Notes under the pieces: generated by a model
Database searches by the model: none
Told to the model about the DNA's origin: nothing
Seen by the model: the letters and a program-made list of their open reading frames with translations, nothing else
Source of the DNA: Stappia taiwanensis
Lineage (GTDB): Bacteria; Pseudomonadota; Alphaproteobacteria; Rhizobiales; Stappiaceae
Assembly (NCBI RefSeq): GCF_014635285.1
Contig: NZ_BMCR01000007.1
Coordinates: 181,340-245,339 of the forward strand
Direction of reading: 5' to 3'
Length of the DNA: 64,000 nt
Translations under genes and position numbers: made by a program
Shown here: piece by piece, positions 45,940 through 56,689 of the stretch
How the letters are laid out: each line of letters opens with the position of its first letter
How positions within the stretch are numbered: position 1 is the stretch's first letter

Positions 45940-46449
45940 TCAGATGGTGAAGGGGGCGAAGCTCCGGACGATCTGCTCGTAGACCTTGCGCTTGAACGGA
46001 ATGACCAGTTCCGGCAATTCCGCCGCCCGGCTCCAGCGCCAGCTGCAAAACTCCGCCTTGTGATCGTCCGGCGGGGTCAGGATGTTGATCTCGTCTTCCG
46101 CGCCTTCGAAGCGAAAGGCGAACCATTTCTGCGTCTGGCCGCGATAGCGGCCGCGGCGGCTCGCCTGGATGATCTCAGGCGAGTAGTCATAGGCATACCA
46201 GCCCGGGGCCTCAGCGATCAGGCTGACCGACCGGATGGAGGTTTCCTCGTAGAGCTCCCGTCTGGCGGCGGCGAGCGGCGTTTCGCCGGTGTCGATGCCC
46301 CCTTGCGGCATCTGCCAGGCATGGGTCTTGTCGGCCCCGCCGGAGGGGTCGCGCTTGCCAATCCAGACAAGGCCGGCCGGGTTGATCAGCATGACGCCGA
46401 CGCAAGGACGGTAGGGTAGCGAGGGGTCTGGCATTGCGGTGTCAGGCAT
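45940..46449 (-). CDS. rppH: RNA pyrophosphohydrolase
   Basis: A 169-residue Nudix hydrolase of the RppH type, which removes pyrophosphate from mRNA 5' ends and starts decay. The opening [20 protein letters not shown], the [10 protein letters not shown] stretch and the Nudix box [16 protein letters not shown] are diagnostic. I chose the ATG at 46449; the frame continues to a TTG at 46485 that would extend into the upstream gap. It is the last gene of the envC-ctpA-deacetylase-rppH block, an arrangement conserved in Rhizobiales. Confidence 0.93.
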   Translation of the reverse strand: MPDTAMPDPSLPYRPCVGVMLINPAGLVWIGKRDPSGGADKTHAWQMPQGGIDTGETPLAAARRELYEETSIRSVSLIAEAPGWYAYDYSPEIIQASRRGRYRGQTQKWFAFRFEGAEDEINILTPPDDHKAEFCSWRWSRAAELPELVIPFKRKVYEQIVRSFAPFTI

Positions 46450-46512
46450 TCCGGGGAAGCTCCGGGGCGGGGTTGCTGGCGGCAAGGACGGTGCGTTGGG
46501 GCGGACCGTGCC

Positions 46513-47691
46513 TTACCGGGGTGTTCGGTCAATGGAGGCGCTGATCGGAACCAGTTGCAGGCCGCGTTCCTCCAGATCCTTCGACCAGGCCGACAGCTGT
46601 TCGATGGTGACCGGCAGGGCGCTGGCGACGCCGACCGCGACCCCTTGCGCGCGGGCGGTGCCTTCAAGCTGCAACAGCCGGGCGGTGATTTCCGCCGGCC
46701 GGGGCACATCATCAATGACCAGATCCGCCTGGGAAAAGGGGGTGCGCAGGCCCTTGGCGATGGCCTCCGCCTTGCTGCGCGAGGAAGAACCGTCGTCGGT
46801 GTACATCAAGCCGCGCTCGGTGATCTCTTCAAGCAGCATCGCCAGCGAGGTGTCGGTGGCGCTGAATCTGGCGCCCATGTAGTTCATCACGCCGACGTAG
46901 TTGGTCAGGCGGCTGAGCAGCCAGGACAGCCGTTCCCTGAGTTGCTTGGTATCGTGGCTCACCAGCAGGGTGTGCGGGCCGGGATCGTTGTCGGGATAGT
47001 CGAACGGCTCCATCGGCAGCTGCAGCAGGAGCTCATGGCCGTCGCGACGGGCATGCTGCATCCAGCGGTCGAGACTGGCGCCATAGGGCGCGAAGCCGAG
47101 GGTCACGTCGGCCGGGAGCCGCTCGATGGCCGCCTGGGTGCTGGTCTGCGACAGGCCGAGGCCGCCGACAATGATCGCGATCTTGGGAACGGCGGTGTAG
47201 GTCTGGCTTGCCGGACGGGCATAGATGTCGAGTGGTCTGAGACCGCCGTCGGAGACCTTGGGCAGCGGGCCATGCGGGCCGGGCTCGATCAGCCGGGCAT
47301 CGGGGCGGAACGACAACCCGCCGACGCCGGAGACCGCGACCTTGGCCGGATGCGGACCGTTCTCGGTTTCGGTGGCCGGTTTGGGCTCAAAGCGGGGCCC
47401 GAGCGGTTCGTTCTCCTCGCCTGGGCTGCCGTCGCCGTGCTGGCCCTTGTTTTCAAGCGACGGCCGAATCTCGACAACGCCGAAATCGCGGGAAGAGAGG
47501 CCGTCCACCGACCGTTCCAGCGGAACGGTGGCCATCGGTTCACCGCCAAGCGGGTCTTCCACCACGCCGATCCACACAAGCGCGGTGGTCACGAGAACCG
47601 TGGCCAGCCCCGCCCCGATCAGGCCAAGAGGGAGATTGAGGTATCTACGTTTGCCGAGCCCCAGCGGTGCCGACAGGTCATTGCCCGCCAT
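46513..47691 (-). CDS. Divergent polysaccharide deacetylase family protein (YibQ-like)
   Basis: A 392-residue protein with one N-terminal transmembrane helix (LPLGLIGAGLATVLVTTALVW, residues about 21-41), a proline/glycine-rich linker, and a C-terminal domain starting KIAIIVGGLGLSQTSTQAAI followed by LGFAPYG, LLLQLPMEPF, LTNYVGVMNYMG and GLMYTDDGSSSRSKAEA. This is the divergent polysaccharide deacetylase fold anchored to the periplasm, which usually accompanies EnvC and CtpA. Catalysis is not demonstrated for most members; a cell-wall role is inferred from its neighbours. Confidence 0.88.
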   Translation of the reverse strand: MAGNDLSAPLGLGKRRYLNLPLGLIGAGLATVLVTTALVWIGVVEDPLGGEPMATVPLERSVDGLSSRDFGVVEIRPSLENKGQHGDGSPGEENEPLGPRFEPKPATETENGPHPAKVAVSGVGGLSFRPDARLIEPGPHGPLPKVSDGGLRPLDIYARPASQTYTAVPKIAIIVGGLGLSQTSTQAAIERLPADVTLGFAPYGASLDRWMQHARRDGHELLLQLPMEPFDYPDNDPGPHTLLVSHDTKQLRERLSWLLSRLTNYVGVMNYMGARFSATDTSLAMLLEEITERGLMYTDDGSSSRSKAEAIAKGLRTPFSQADLVIDDVPRPAEITARLLQLEGTARAQGVAVGVASALPVTIEQLSAWSKDLEERGLQLVPISASIDRTPR

Positions 47692-47773
47692 GATCCCTCT
47701 TTGTCGCGTTTCACGGGAGGCTGGACCGGCCGCTCCCTATCGGCCGGTTTCCCGGATGTCCTGGGCCGTCATG

Positions 47774-47807
47774 TCCAAGGCCGCGCCCTGGCGAGCGCGG
47801 CCTTGGA
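47774..47807 (-). terminator. Hairpin just after ctpA
   Basis: TCCAAGGCCGCGC (47774-47786) and GCGCGGCCTTGGA (47795-47807) pair perfectly over 13 bp with an 8-nt loop, beginning 5 nt after the ctpA stop on the minus strand. There is no T-run, so it may be a processing or attenuating hairpin between ctpA and the deacetylase gene. Confidence 0.5.
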
Positions 47808-47812
47808 GGATA

Positions 47813-49150
47813 TCAGTTGGGAACGCCGGCTTTCTTGTCGCCGACCGGCGGGAAGGCGCTGTTCGCCTGAACCCCGTTCAGAAGGTCGAGCGCCAGCTTG
47901 AGCTGCGAATCGTCCTTGGGATCCGGCGGGACGTAGGCCTGGCTGCCGGAGCCCTGCTCGTCCTCTTCCGCGCCCTTGAGGTGACCGCGCAAGCCCGCTT
48001 CGCCCTTGGTTTCCACCTTGCCGCGCAGCTCTTCGGGAAGAACCTGCAGGGCCTCGATGTCCGGGGTGATGCCCTTGGCCTGGATGGAGACACCCGAGGG
48101 GGTGAAGTAGCGCGCGGTGGTCAGCCGGATGGCGCCATTGGCACCGAGCGGAACGATCGTCTGCACCGAGCCCTTGCCGAAGGAACGGGTGCCGAGGATG
48201 GTCGCCCGGCGGTGATCCTGCAGGGCACCGGCGACGATCTCCGAAGCCGAGGCCGAGCCGCCGTTGATCAGCACGATCACCGGATAATCGCCGACCAGAT
48301 CGCCGGAGCGGGCGTTGTAGCGCTGGGTCTCGTCGCTGTTGCGGCCACGGGTGGAGACAATCTCGCCGCGATCGAGGAACGCATCGGACACGGCGATGGC
48401 CTGATCGAGAAGCCCGCCGGGATTGTTGCGCAGATCGAGGATGAAGCCCTTCAGCTTGTCCTCGCCGATCTCCGTCGTCAGCGTGTCGATGCTGTCCTTC
48501 AGCCCGTCGAAGGTCTGCTCGTTGAACTGGGTGATGCGGATATAGCCCACCTCGCCCTCGACCCGGTTGCGCACCGAGCGGATGCGAATGGTGTCGCGGG
48601 TGATCTTGATCGTGATCGGCTCATCGACGCCTTCGCGGCGGACGACGATCTCGATGTCGGTGTTGACCGGGCCGCGCATCTTCTCCACCGCCTCGGACAG
48701 CGTCAGGCCCTGCACCTGTTCGCCGTCCAGATGGGTGATCAGATCGCCGGCCATCACGCCAGCCTTGAAGGCCGGGGTATCGTCGATCGGCGTCACCACC
48801 TTGACCAGCCCGTCCTCCATGGTCACCTCGATGCCGAGGCCGCCGAACTCGCCGCGCGTCTGCACCTGCATGTCGCGGAAATGTTTCGGCGACATGTAGC
48901 TGGAATGCGGGTCGAGCGAGCTGAGCATGCCGTTGATGGCCGATTCGACCAGGGCCGCATCGTCGGGAACCTCGACGTAGTCGGAGCGGATCCGCTCGAA
49001 GACATCGCCGAAGAGATTCAGCTGGCGATAGGTGTCAGAGGCGGCCGCGTTGGCGACGCCGCTGACACGGACCGGCATCTGCGACAGGGCTATGACGGAT
49101 GCGCCGCCAATCAGCGCGCCGCACAGCAACAGGGAAGCTTTCCGAATCAT
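47813..49150 (-). CDS. ctpA: C-terminal processing peptidase, S41 family
   Basis: A 445-residue periplasmic protease with an N-terminal signal or anchor (SLLLCGALIGGASVIALS), a PDZ domain (about residues 80-165; GLGIEVTMEDGLVKVVTPID cut here), and an S41 catalytic domain with the serine in LINGGSASASEIVAGAL and the lysine in GTRSFGKGSVQT. The C-terminal tail is acidic. CtpA trims periplasmic proteins and is involved in envelope integrity in Brucella and Rhizobium. The ATG at 49150 overlaps the envC stop (ATGA). Confidence 0.95.
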   Translation of the reverse strand: MIRKASLLLCGALIGGASVIALSQMPVRVSGVANAAASDTYRQLNLFGDVFERIRSDYVEVPDDAALVESAINGMLSSLDPHSSYMSPKHFRDMQVQTRGEFGGLGIEVTMEDGLVKVVTPIDDTPAFKAGVMAGDLITHLDGEQVQGLTLSEAVEKMRGPVNTDIEIVVRREGVDEPITIKITRDTIRIRSVRNRVEGEVGYIRITQFNEQTFDGLKDSIDTLTTEIGEDKLKGFILDLRNNPGGLLDQAIAVSDAFLDRGEIVSTRGRNSDETQRYNARSGDLVGDYPVIVLINGGSASASEIVAGALQDHRRATILGTRSFGKGSVQTIVPLGANGAIRLTTARYFTPSGVSIQAKGITPDIEALQVLPEELRGKVETKGEAGLRGHLKGAEEDEQGSGSQAYVPPDPKDDSQLKLALDLLNGVQANSAFPPVGDKKAGVPN

Positions 49151-50562
49151 CCGCGAACCTTTTCGTCTTCGGGTCGGCTCCACCAGGGGGAAGAGTCGAT
49201 CGAAATGCCGTCTTTCCTAAATTCTACATAGAGCACCGGCTGCGGTGCAGAAAGGTTGATCGTTGCAGCGCTGGCGATCCGTGTATCGCCCATCGCCGCC
49301 ACCGGCTCGCCGGCCAGCACGAATTGCCCCTGCTGCACCCGGATCCGGTCCATCCCGGCAAGGAGGATATGATATCCATCCCCGGCGTTGAGGATCAAGA
49401 CCTCGCCATAGGAGCGGAAGGGGCCGGCATAGACCACCCAGCCATCCGCCGGCGACACCACCTGGGCCCGGGCACGGGTGGCGATCGAGCGGCCCTGGCT
49501 GCGTCCGCCGAAGCCGTCGTCGGCACCGAAATCACGCAGCAGCGTGCCCGATACCGGTGCGGTGAGCCGTCCCTTGGCCGAGGCAAAGGCCATGGCCGGG
49601 GCAAGTCGCCCCGGATCCTTGAACGGATCCTGATCGCGGACCGTGCCGCTCGCCCGGGCGAGAGCCGCCTTGCGGGCGGCCTCCGCCGCCTCGCGTGCGC
49701 TGGCGATCTCGTTTTCCAGGCTGGAGATCAGGTCTTCCAGGGATTTCGCCTTTTGCGCCAGCTCTTCCGAGCGCGCCTGCTCCTGTTCCAACTCGGCCTG
49801 GCTGCGTTCCTGCTCGCGCCGCTTGGAGGCGACCAGAAGCTCGACCCGGTGCCGCTCCTCGTTGAGCCGGCCCGTATCGGCCACCAGCCGGTCCCGTTCA
49901 GCGGCGCTTGACAGTTTCAGCTTGCGCAACTCGGCCAGGTCGCTGGCAAGGGCCTGCGCCTCGATGTGCAGATCCGGCATCACCGCATTCAGCAGAAGTG
50001 CGCTGCGCACGGCGCCAAGCGCATCCTTGGGACGCACGGCGAGCGCCGGCGGCGGCCGCTGCCCGATCCGCTGCAGGGCGGAGAGCACTTCGGCGAGCAC
50101 ATCTTGTCGGTCAGCCAAAGAAGCGCGCACGGCGTCCTCGTTTTCCCCCAGTCGGCGCAACCGGCTTTCGGTCGCCGCCAACTGCTCTTCCAGCTGCGTT
50201 ACCCGCTGGGCGGTTCGCAGCAGATCCGTATTCAGAGCCTGCCTGTCCCGGTCGATCGCGCGGATCTCCCGGGCGATCGCTGCCTGCCGGTCGGCCGACA
50301 GCGACAGGTCGCGCGTCAGCGCGGACAGCTCTTCTTCCCGTTGGGCTTTTCGATCCGCGAGTGGATCCTTGCCCCCCTTCATCTCTTGCGCGGCGCTTGC
50401 CTTCCCGCTTGTTGCGGCGTCTTTCGCCGCTCTGGCGGAAGTGCCATCCGCATCGGTCCGGGCCGGTTCCTGCTCCACCGCCTGGGCGGGCATGGGCCCG
50501 TTTGCGGGCCCGAACACGGACGTAAGACAAACGGCTGCCAGCGCGAACCATGTTCGCTTCAC
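49147..50562 (-). CDS. envC: EnvC-type murein hydrolase activator, M23-like
   Basis: A 471-residue exported protein: signal peptide, then long coiled-coil helices (about residues 70-320, rich in E, R, A, L), then a C-terminal LytM fold with APVSGTLLRDFGADDGFGG, VVSPADGWVVYAGPFRSYG and ILLAGMDRIRVQQGQFVLAG. Catalytic histidines of true M23 peptidases are not all present, as expected for EnvC, which activates amidases at the division site. I chose the GTG at 50562 (VKRTWFALAA), with AGGGGA upstream, because it starts directly at the signal peptide; the frame extends to 50610. It is coupled to ctpA. Confidence 0.9.
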   Translation of the reverse strand: MKRTWFALAAVCLTSVFGPANGPMPAQAVEQEPARTDADGTSARAAKDAATSGKASAAQEMKGGKDPLADRKAQREEELSALTRDLSLSADRQAAIAREIRAIDRDRQALNTDLLRTAQRVTQLEEQLAATESRLRRLGENEDAVRASLADRQDVLAEVLSALQRIGQRPPPALAVRPKDALGAVRSALLLNAVMPDLHIEAQALASDLAELRKLKLSSAAERDRLVADTGRLNEERHRVELLVASKRREQERSQAELEQEQARSEELAQKAKSLEDLISSLENEIASAREAAEAARKAALARASGTVRDQDPFKDPGRLAPAMAFASAKGRLTAPVSGTLLRDFGADDGFGGRSQGRSIATRARAQVVSPADGWVVYAGPFRSYGEVLILNAGDGYHILLAGMDRIRVQQGQFVLAGEPVAAMGDTRIASAATINLSAPQPVLYVEFRKDGISIDSSPWWSRPEDEKVRG

Positions 50563-50667
50563 TCTCGGCAATCCCCTGCGACTTGCCGCTCGGTCTCTCC
50601 GGCAGGACATCTTTAGGAAAGGTCCGGCGGAGGCGGGCTTGTTTCATGGACAAAAGTCTGCCCGATG

Positions 50668-50684
50668 GACGTTAACGAAACGTC
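50668..50684. promoter_or_regulatory. Small palindrome upstream of envC
   Basis: GACGTT (50668-50673) and AACGTC (50679-50684) are complementary around AACGA, about 105 bp upstream of envC in the 264-bp gap after rlmH. The surrounding GTTAAC-rich, AT-leaning sequence could hold the envC promoter. A chance palindrome of this size is possible. Confidence 0.25.
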
Positions 50685-50826
50685 AACCCTAACGAGTGGT
50701 TAAGCCTCCCCCCTGCTGCCTCGGCATCAAGCGCTATCGGAGAAATTGGGCGGAAAGCGGGCAATCCGCCGTCTCTTACCGTTTTCCCCAAGGGCTGGCG
50801 CAATGCGCGAGAGCTGGCGTGACCCG

Positions 50827-51309
50827 TTAGGTGCGGTGGTACGGGTGGCCGCTGAGAATGGTGATGGCCCGGTAGACCTGCTCGCAGATCAGCACCCGGG
50901 CAATCTGGTGCGGCCAGGTCATCGGGCCGAGCGCAAGGGACATGCGAGAGGCCTGCAACAGCGCCTCGCCATGCCCATCCGGTCCGCCGATGACAAGAGC
51001 GAGATCGGAGGAGCCGGTGTCCTTGTGCCGTTCCAGCATCTGCGCGAACCGCTCGCTGGTCATGGTCTTGCCGCCCTCGTCGAGGGCCACGATCACAGCC
51101 CCGGCGGGCAGGGTGTCGAGCAGTGCCTCGGCCTCGGCGGCCTTGCGGTCCTCGGCGCGCGGACCCCGCGCCTCCGGCAATTCGATCACCGGCGACAGGG
51201 TGAGCCCGAGCGCCCGTCCGGCCTTGCGCGCGCGATCGGCGTAGCGGTCGAACAGGTCGCGCTCAGGGCCGGATTTCAGGCGGCCGATGCAGGCAAGGTG
51301 AACGCGCAT
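50827..51309 (-). CDS. rlmH: 23S rRNA (pseudouridine1915-N3)-methyltransferase
   Basis: A 160-residue SPOUT-class methyltransferase. The SAM-binding trefoil knot is shown by LALVIGGPDGHGEALL and the C-terminal EQVYRAITILSGHPYHRT, the invariant family end. RlmH methylates pseudouridine 1915 in the 23S rRNA of assembled ribosomes. I chose the ATG at 51309 (MRVHLACIG), the canonical start; the extension to 51366 is not conserved-looking. The nadD-rsfS-rlmH series is conserved in bacteria. Confidence 0.96.
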   Translation of the reverse strand: MRVHLACIGRLKSGPERDLFDRYADRARKAGRALGLTLSPVIELPEARGPRAEDRKAAEAEALLDTLPAGAVIVALDEGGKTMTSERFAQMLERHKDTGSSDLALVIGGPDGHGEALLQASRMSLALGPMTWPHQIARVLICEQVYRAITILSGHPYHRT

Positions 51310-51512
51310 GTCTTGGGCAACCGGTTGGTGTCTGGAAGGAAATGGGCCATCCGCAACGCGGCGCAAGGACGCGGGCCAGGGGCGGAGGCATCAAGGCAAG
51401 CGCCTGTCGGCGGCCCTTGCCCGAAAGGGGGAAGGGAGCGCGCCCGTCCCCTTCGCCGGCCCGGATTGGCCGGCGCTCTGCGCCGCGTGGCTTCTTCAGG
51501 CCTCGGCCTGCG

Positions 51513-51887
51513 TCAGTGCCCCGGTGCGGAAACGTCGACCGACCACATCTTTTCGATGTTGTAGAAGTCGCGCACCTCTGGCCGGAAGATGTGGACGATC
51601 ACATCGCCCGCGTCGATCAGCACCCAGTCACACTGCGGTACCCCCTCGACCCGCGCCGCCCCCTGGCCGCTCTCCTTGATGTCGCGCAGCAGGTGGTCGG
51701 CAATGGCACCCACGTGCCGGTGCGACCGCCCGGAGGCAACGACAACCTGGTCGGCCATCGAGGATTTTCCGGTGATGTCGATGGAAACGATGTCCTCGGC
51801 CTTCGAATCGGCGAGCGAGGCGAGAACGGTGTCGTGCAACCCCACACGCTTCTGCGTGCCGGCTGCGACGGGATGAGGAGCGGTCAT
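51513..51887 (-). CDS. rsfS: Ribosomal silencing factor RsfS
   Basis: A 124-residue RsfS/Iojap protein, which binds L14 and blocks 30S-50S joining in starvation. Family features are DIVSIDITGKSSMADQVVVA, SGRSHRHVGAIADHLL, CDWVLIDAGDVIVHIF and RDFYNIEKMW. The ATG at 51887 has a GAGGGGA ribosome site 8 nt upstream; an alternative ATG at 51914 would add nine residues. Its upstream neighbour nadD is separated by 453 bp because a 269-bp inverted-repeat element is inserted in what is usually a short operon gap. Confidence 0.94.
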   Translation of the reverse strand: MTAPHPVAAGTQKRVGLHDTVLASLADSKAEDIVSIDITGKSSMADQVVVASGRSHRHVGAIADHLLRDIKESGQGAARVEGVPQCDWVLIDAGDVIVHIFRPEVRDFYNIEKMWSVDVSAPGH

Positions 51888-52046
51888 GGCCGTCCCCTCG
51901 GTCTCAAAGGTCATGCTCAGACGGATTGCCTTTCGTCCAGTTTGCATTGATGGGCTGTAACGCCATCCGGAATTCTGTCCAGATAGCCATGCCCGACCCG
52001 GCACATCCGGGAAGGCGACTGCGGTTATCCTCCCAGAGCGCTGCCG

Positions 52047-52071
52047 TAGGGTGTAGACCCATAAATGAGGT
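52047..52071 (+). repeat. Left terminal inverted repeat
   Basis: 25 bp, TAGGGTGTAGACCC followed by ATAAATGAGGT; exact reverse complement of 52291-52315. Confidence 0.95.
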
Positions 52072-52290
52072 GATATGGCATGGGAAATGGCGAACCTTCC
52101 GCGAGAAAGCGTGCGCAGAGCGGGCTTTTTGCTCGGTCAAGCGCGCTGACGACGCGAGGTGAAGCCATTTCCATGTCCTTCGGATTTGACTGGATTGCAC
52201 CTGCTCTCACGTCGCGAAAGACTTGAAAATGAACCACATTTCCTGCGTCTTCGCTCCTTGATCAGAAGCAATCCGCCTCAAACCATTTCG

Positions 52291-52315
52291 ACCTCATTTA
52301 TGGGTCTACACCCTA
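52291..52315 (-). repeat. Right terminal inverted repeat
   Basis: 25 bp, exact reverse complement of 52047-52071; lies 26 bp downstream of the nadD stop in the direction of nadD transcription. Confidence 0.95.
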
Positions 52316-52340
52316 GGATACGCCGGGGATAGGGGCCTTT

Positions 52341-53003
52341 TCAAGGCATGGTCGCGGATCGGCGCGGGTTCTCCCGGCCCGGACGGTCACGCAAGGCCGT
52401 GGAGGAGGTGGAATCGAGCGGCGTGTGCAGGAACGTCCAGGCTGGTGGCGCGCGCGAGGCAAGCGATGCGGCACAGGCTTCGTCCACCCGTGCGGCGGCG
52501 AAGCTGTGGGCCGCCGGCGCCGACAGGGGCGACAAGGTGGCGCCGGGCCGGTCGACGATCGCCACCGGCAGGCGTTGCATGATGCCGCGCCAATCCTGCC
52601 AACGGTGGAACCCGGCCAGATTGTCCGCGCCCATGATCCAGACGAAGGTCAGACGCGGACGCAGGCGGATCAGCCGATCGATGGTGCGGGCGCTGTAGCT
52701 GCTGGCGAACCGCGCCTCCAGCGCGGTGACGCGCATGGCCGGATGATCGGCATACCGGGCAACCTCATCGAGGCGCTCGGAAAGCGGCGCCAGGTTCGCA
52801 TGATCCTTCAAGGGGTTGCCTGGCGTCACCATCCACCAGACCTGGTTCAGCCCGAGCCGTTTCAGGGCCACCTCGGCCACCAGCCGATGACCGGAATGCG
52901 GCGGGTTGAACGAGCCGCCGAACAGGCCAATCCGATTGCCGGGCTCCGCATGGGGAATGCGCAGCCTCGGATCGGACCAGGGGAGGTCGAACGAACCGGT
53001 CAT
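52341..53003 (-). CDS. nadD: Nicotinate-nucleotide adenylyltransferase
   Basis: A 220-residue enzyme making deamido-NAD from nicotinate mononucleotide and ATP. The nucleotidyltransferase motif GLFGGSFNPPHSGHRL (T/H-x-G-H type), WWMVTPGNPLK, FVWIMGADNLAGFHRW and the late DSTSSTALRDR are characteristic. The C-terminus is slightly longer than usual, ending RENPRRSATMP. I chose the ATG at 53003 (MTGSFDLPW); the extension to 53234 overlaps the proA end. It lies between proA and rsfS in a conserved operon interrupted just downstream by the inverted-repeat element. Confidence 0.95.
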   Translation of the reverse strand: MTGSFDLPWSDPRLRIPHAEPGNRIGLFGGSFNPPHSGHRLVAEVALKRLGLNQVWWMVTPGNPLKDHANLAPLSERLDEVARYADHPAMRVTALEARFASSYSARTIDRLIRLRPRLTFVWIMGADNLAGFHRWQDWRGIMQRLPVAIVDRPGATLSPLSAPAAHSFAAARVDEACAASLASRAPPAWTFLHTPLDSTSSTALRDRPGRENPRRSATMP

Positions 53004-53079
53004 GCGGTCCGCAGGGCGGGCGGGCAGGACCGAGGGCCGGGCATGGGACGGGGTAGGGGACAGGGCAGACCGGTCATCG

Positions 53080-54366
53080 TCAAGGACGGACCTGTCCCGT
53101 GCCGCGCACCCGGTACTTGAAGCTGGTGAGCTGTTCCACGCCAACCGGCCCGCGCGCATGCATCCGCCCGGTGGCGATGCCGATTTCCGCGCCCATGCCG
53201 AACTCTCCGCCATCGGCGAACTGGGTCGAGGCATTGTGGGTCAGAATCGCCGAATCGACCGCGTTGAAGAATGCCTCCGCCGCCGCCGGATCATCGGTGA
53301 TGATGCCGTCGGTGTGATGGGAGCTATAGGTTTCGATGTGCTCGATGGCGGCATTGAGGTCGTCGACGATGCGGATCGACAGAACCGCGTCGAGATACTC
53401 GGTCCGCCAGTCCTGCTCCACGGCGGGCTTCGCCTCGGGAATGGCGGCGCAAACCTCGGCATCGCCCCGAAGCTCGCAGCCCTTGGCGATGAGCGCCTTG
53501 CAGATTGGCGCAAGATGGGTCGCGGCGACCGCCCGGTCCACCAGCAGGGTTTCCAGCGCGCCGCAAATGCCCGTGCGCCGCATCTTGGCGTTGGCGACGA
53601 TGCTGACGGCCATGTCCAGATCGGCGCCGCGATCGACGACCAGATGGCACAGGCCCTCCAGATGGGCAAAGACCGGCACCCGGGCTTCGCTCTGCACCCG
53701 GGCGACCAGGCTCTTGCCGCCGCGCGGCACGATCACGTCAATCTGGCCATCGAGCCCCTTCAGCATCTCGCCGACGGCGGCACGGTCGGTCACCGGCACC
53801 ACCTGAATGGCGTCGGCGGGCAGGCCCGCTGCCTCCAGCCCACGGGTCAGCGCCCGGTGCAGGGCGAGGTTGGAGCGAATCGTATCGGAGCCGCCGCGCA
53901 GGATCACCGCGTTGCCGGCCTTCAGGCACAGGGCTCCGGCATCCACCGTGACATTCGGACGGCTTTCGTAGATCACGCCGATCACGCCGAGCGGCGTGCG
54001 TACCCGTTCGATCCTCAGGCCATTGGGCCGGTCCCAGGCACTGATGACGGCGCCGACCGGATCTTCCAGCGCCGCGATGGCCTCAAGCCCGGCGGCGATG
54101 GCCTCGATGCGCTCGCCCGTCAGCGTGCCCCGGTCGAGATAGGCAGCGGTCTGGCCGCCCTCGGTCATCGCCTTGATGTCCTCGGCATTGGCCGCAAGGA
54201 TCTCGGCCTGCCCGGCGCGGACTTCCGCTGCCATGGCATGCAGGGCCGCGTTCTTGCGTTCCGCCGGAGCCATGGCGATCTGCCGCGCTGCCGCGCGTGC
54301 CCGCGCGCCCATGTCCCGCATCAGATCCGCGATGTCGGTCTTGCCCGTGGTTGCCAGCTCAAGCAT
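53080..54366 (-). CDS. proA: Gamma-glutamyl phosphate reductase
   Basis: A 428-residue aldehyde dehydrogenase-fold enzyme, the second step of proline synthesis. The catalytic cysteine is in [15 protein letters not shown]; the NADPH region is [14 protein letters not shown], and [20 protein letters not shown] (20 residues) is the ProA signature. It reduces glutamyl-5-phosphate from ProB, encoded 39 bp upstream. Start ATG at 54366 (MLELATTG). Confidence 0.97.
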   Translation of the reverse strand: MLELATTGKTDIADLMRDMGARARAAARQIAMAPAERKNAALHAMAAEVRAGQAEILAANAEDIKAMTEGGQTAAYLDRGTLTGERIEAIAAGLEAIAALEDPVGAVISAWDRPNGLRIERVRTPLGVIGVIYESRPNVTVDAGALCLKAGNAVILRGGSDTIRSNLALHRALTRGLEAAGLPADAIQVVPVTDRAAVGEMLKGLDGQIDVIVPRGGKSLVARVQSEARVPVFAHLEGLCHLVVDRGADLDMAVSIVANAKMRRTGICGALETLLVDRAVAATHLAPICKALIAKGCELRGDAEVCAAIPEAKPAVEQDWRTEYLDAVLSIRIVDDLNAAIEHIETYSSHHTDGIITDDPAAAEAFFNAVDSAILTHNASTQFADGGEFGMGAEIGIATGRMHARGPVGVEQLTSFKYRVRGTGQVRP

Positions 54367-54405
54367 GGTCCGTCTTCCTCTTGGCAGGGAAAGCCTGCGT
54401 CTCGC

Positions 54406-55608
54406 TCAAAGTTGGTTTGCGCTGCCCGTCTGGCCAGCGGCCTCCGGCATTGCCTGGGCCGTCGGTTCGCCCGTATGCCCGCTCAGGACGAGATCGTCCC
54501 TGTGTACCATTTCCGCGCGTCCCGCATAACCGAGAATCGCGGAAATCTCCCGGCTGTTCCGCCCGATGATCCGCTGCGCGTCCGGGTGGTCATAGGCTAC
54601 GAGGCCACGGCCGATGTCGCGGCCATCGGGGGCAAGAAGGCGCACCGCATCGCCGCGGCTGAATGCGCCGGTCACCGCCCGCACGCCCGCCGGCAGCAGG
54701 CTTTTGCCGGCAATCACCGCCCGGATCGCCCCGGCATCGAGCTGCAAGGTGCCGCGCGGTTCCAGATGTCCGCCGATCCAGGCCTTGCGGGCCGTGGCGG
54801 GGGTGGAGCGGGCCTCGAACCAGGTGGCCCGTCCGCCGGCCTCGATGGCCGCCAGCGGGTTGAGCCGCGTGCCGCTGGCGATTGCCATGACGGTGCCCGC
54901 TGCGGTGGCGATCTTCGCCGCGTCGATCTTGGTGCGCATGCCGCCGCGCGACAGTTCCGAGCCGGCGGCGCCGGCCATGGCCTCGATCTCCGCCGTGATG
55001 CGGGGCACGCGCGGCAGGAACTCGGCCGTCGGGTCGGAGGCCGGCGGGGCGGTGTAGAGCCCGTCCACATCGGACAGAAGCACCAGACAATCGGCGCTGG
55101 CCATGGTCGCGACCCGGGCGGCGAGCCGGTCATTGTCGCCGTAGCGGATTTCCGAGGTGGCCACCGTGTCGTTCTCGTTGACGATCGGCACCGCCCCCAG
55201 CCGCAACAGGGTCTCCACGGTGGCGCGGGCGTTGAGATAGCGCCGGCGCTCTTCCGTGTCGCCGAGCGTCAGCAGGATCTGGCCGGCAGTCAGGCCGCGC
55301 CCGCCGAGGGCTTCGGCATAGGCATGACCGAGGGCCACCTGACCAACCGAAGCGGCGGCCTGCGCCTGCTCCAGCTTCAGGGCGCCGCGCGGCAGGCCGA
55401 GCACGCCGCGCCCGAGCGCGATCGCTCCGGAGGAGACAACGATCACCTCCGCGCCCCGTTCGGAAAGCGCCGCAAGGTCGGCGCACAGGGCGTCCAGCCA
55501 AGCACGTTTCAACGCGCCGCGCTCCACCAGCAGGGCGGAGCCGATCTTGACGACAATGCGTTTGTAGCGGGAAAGCTGCCCGCCATCCTGTTCGCGCGTT
55601 TCGCTCAT
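54406..55608 (-). CDS. proB: Glutamate 5-kinase
   Basis: A 400-residue two-domain ProB. The amino-acid kinase domain opens [12 protein letters not shown], continues [16 protein letters not shown] and [20 protein letters not shown], and SDVDGLYT; the C-terminal PUA domain (about residues 295-380) includes [16 protein letters not shown]. It phosphorylates glutamate and is normally feedback inhibited by proline. It starts 10 bp after obgE ends and precedes proA, the rpmA-obgE-proB-proA order typical of alphaproteobacteria. Confidence 0.97.
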   Translation of the reverse strand: MSETREQDGGQLSRYKRIVVKIGSALLVERGALKRAWLDALCADLAALSERGAEVIVVSSGAIALGRGVLGLPRGALKLEQAQAAASVGQVALGHAYAEALGGRGLTAGQILLTLGDTEERRRYLNARATVETLLRLGAVPIVNENDTVATSEIRYGDNDRLAARVATMASADCLVLLSDVDGLYTAPPASDPTAEFLPRVPRITAEIEAMAGAAGSELSRGGMRTKIDAAKIATAAGTVMAIASGTRLNPLAAIEAGGRATWFEARSTPATARKAWIGGHLEPRGTLQLDAGAIRAVIAGKSLLPAGVRAVTGAFSRGDAVRLLAPDGRDIGRGLVAYDHPDAQRIIGRNSREISAILGYAGRAEMVHRDDLVLSGHTGEPTAQAMPEAAGQTGSANQL

Positions 55609-55618
55609 GTCACCGGTC

Positions 55619-56689
<1,071 letters not shown>

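Larger units (their letters stand above)
52047..52315. mobile_element. 269-bp element with perfect 25-bp terminal inverted repeats (MITE-like)
   Basis: The left end 52047-52071 and right end 52291-52315 are exact inverted copies over 25 bp, beginning TAGGGTGTAGACCC and continuing ATAAATGAGGT. The outermost TA at each end could be a duplicated TA target site as made by IS630/Tc1-type transposases. A shorter internal inverted match (GGAAATGG near 52083 and CCATTTCC near 52165) is also present. There is no transposase gene; a 70-codon reverse frame (52025-52237) runs out through the left end and is probably not a gene. It sits in the nadD-rsfS gap of an otherwise conserved operon. The parent transposon family is not identified. 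Confidence 0.75.

Noticed and set aside
52025..52237. 70-codon reverse frame covering most of the inverted-repeat element
   Set aside because: It runs through the element end into flanking DNA, lacks a ribosome site and any transposase motif, so it is not listed as a gene.
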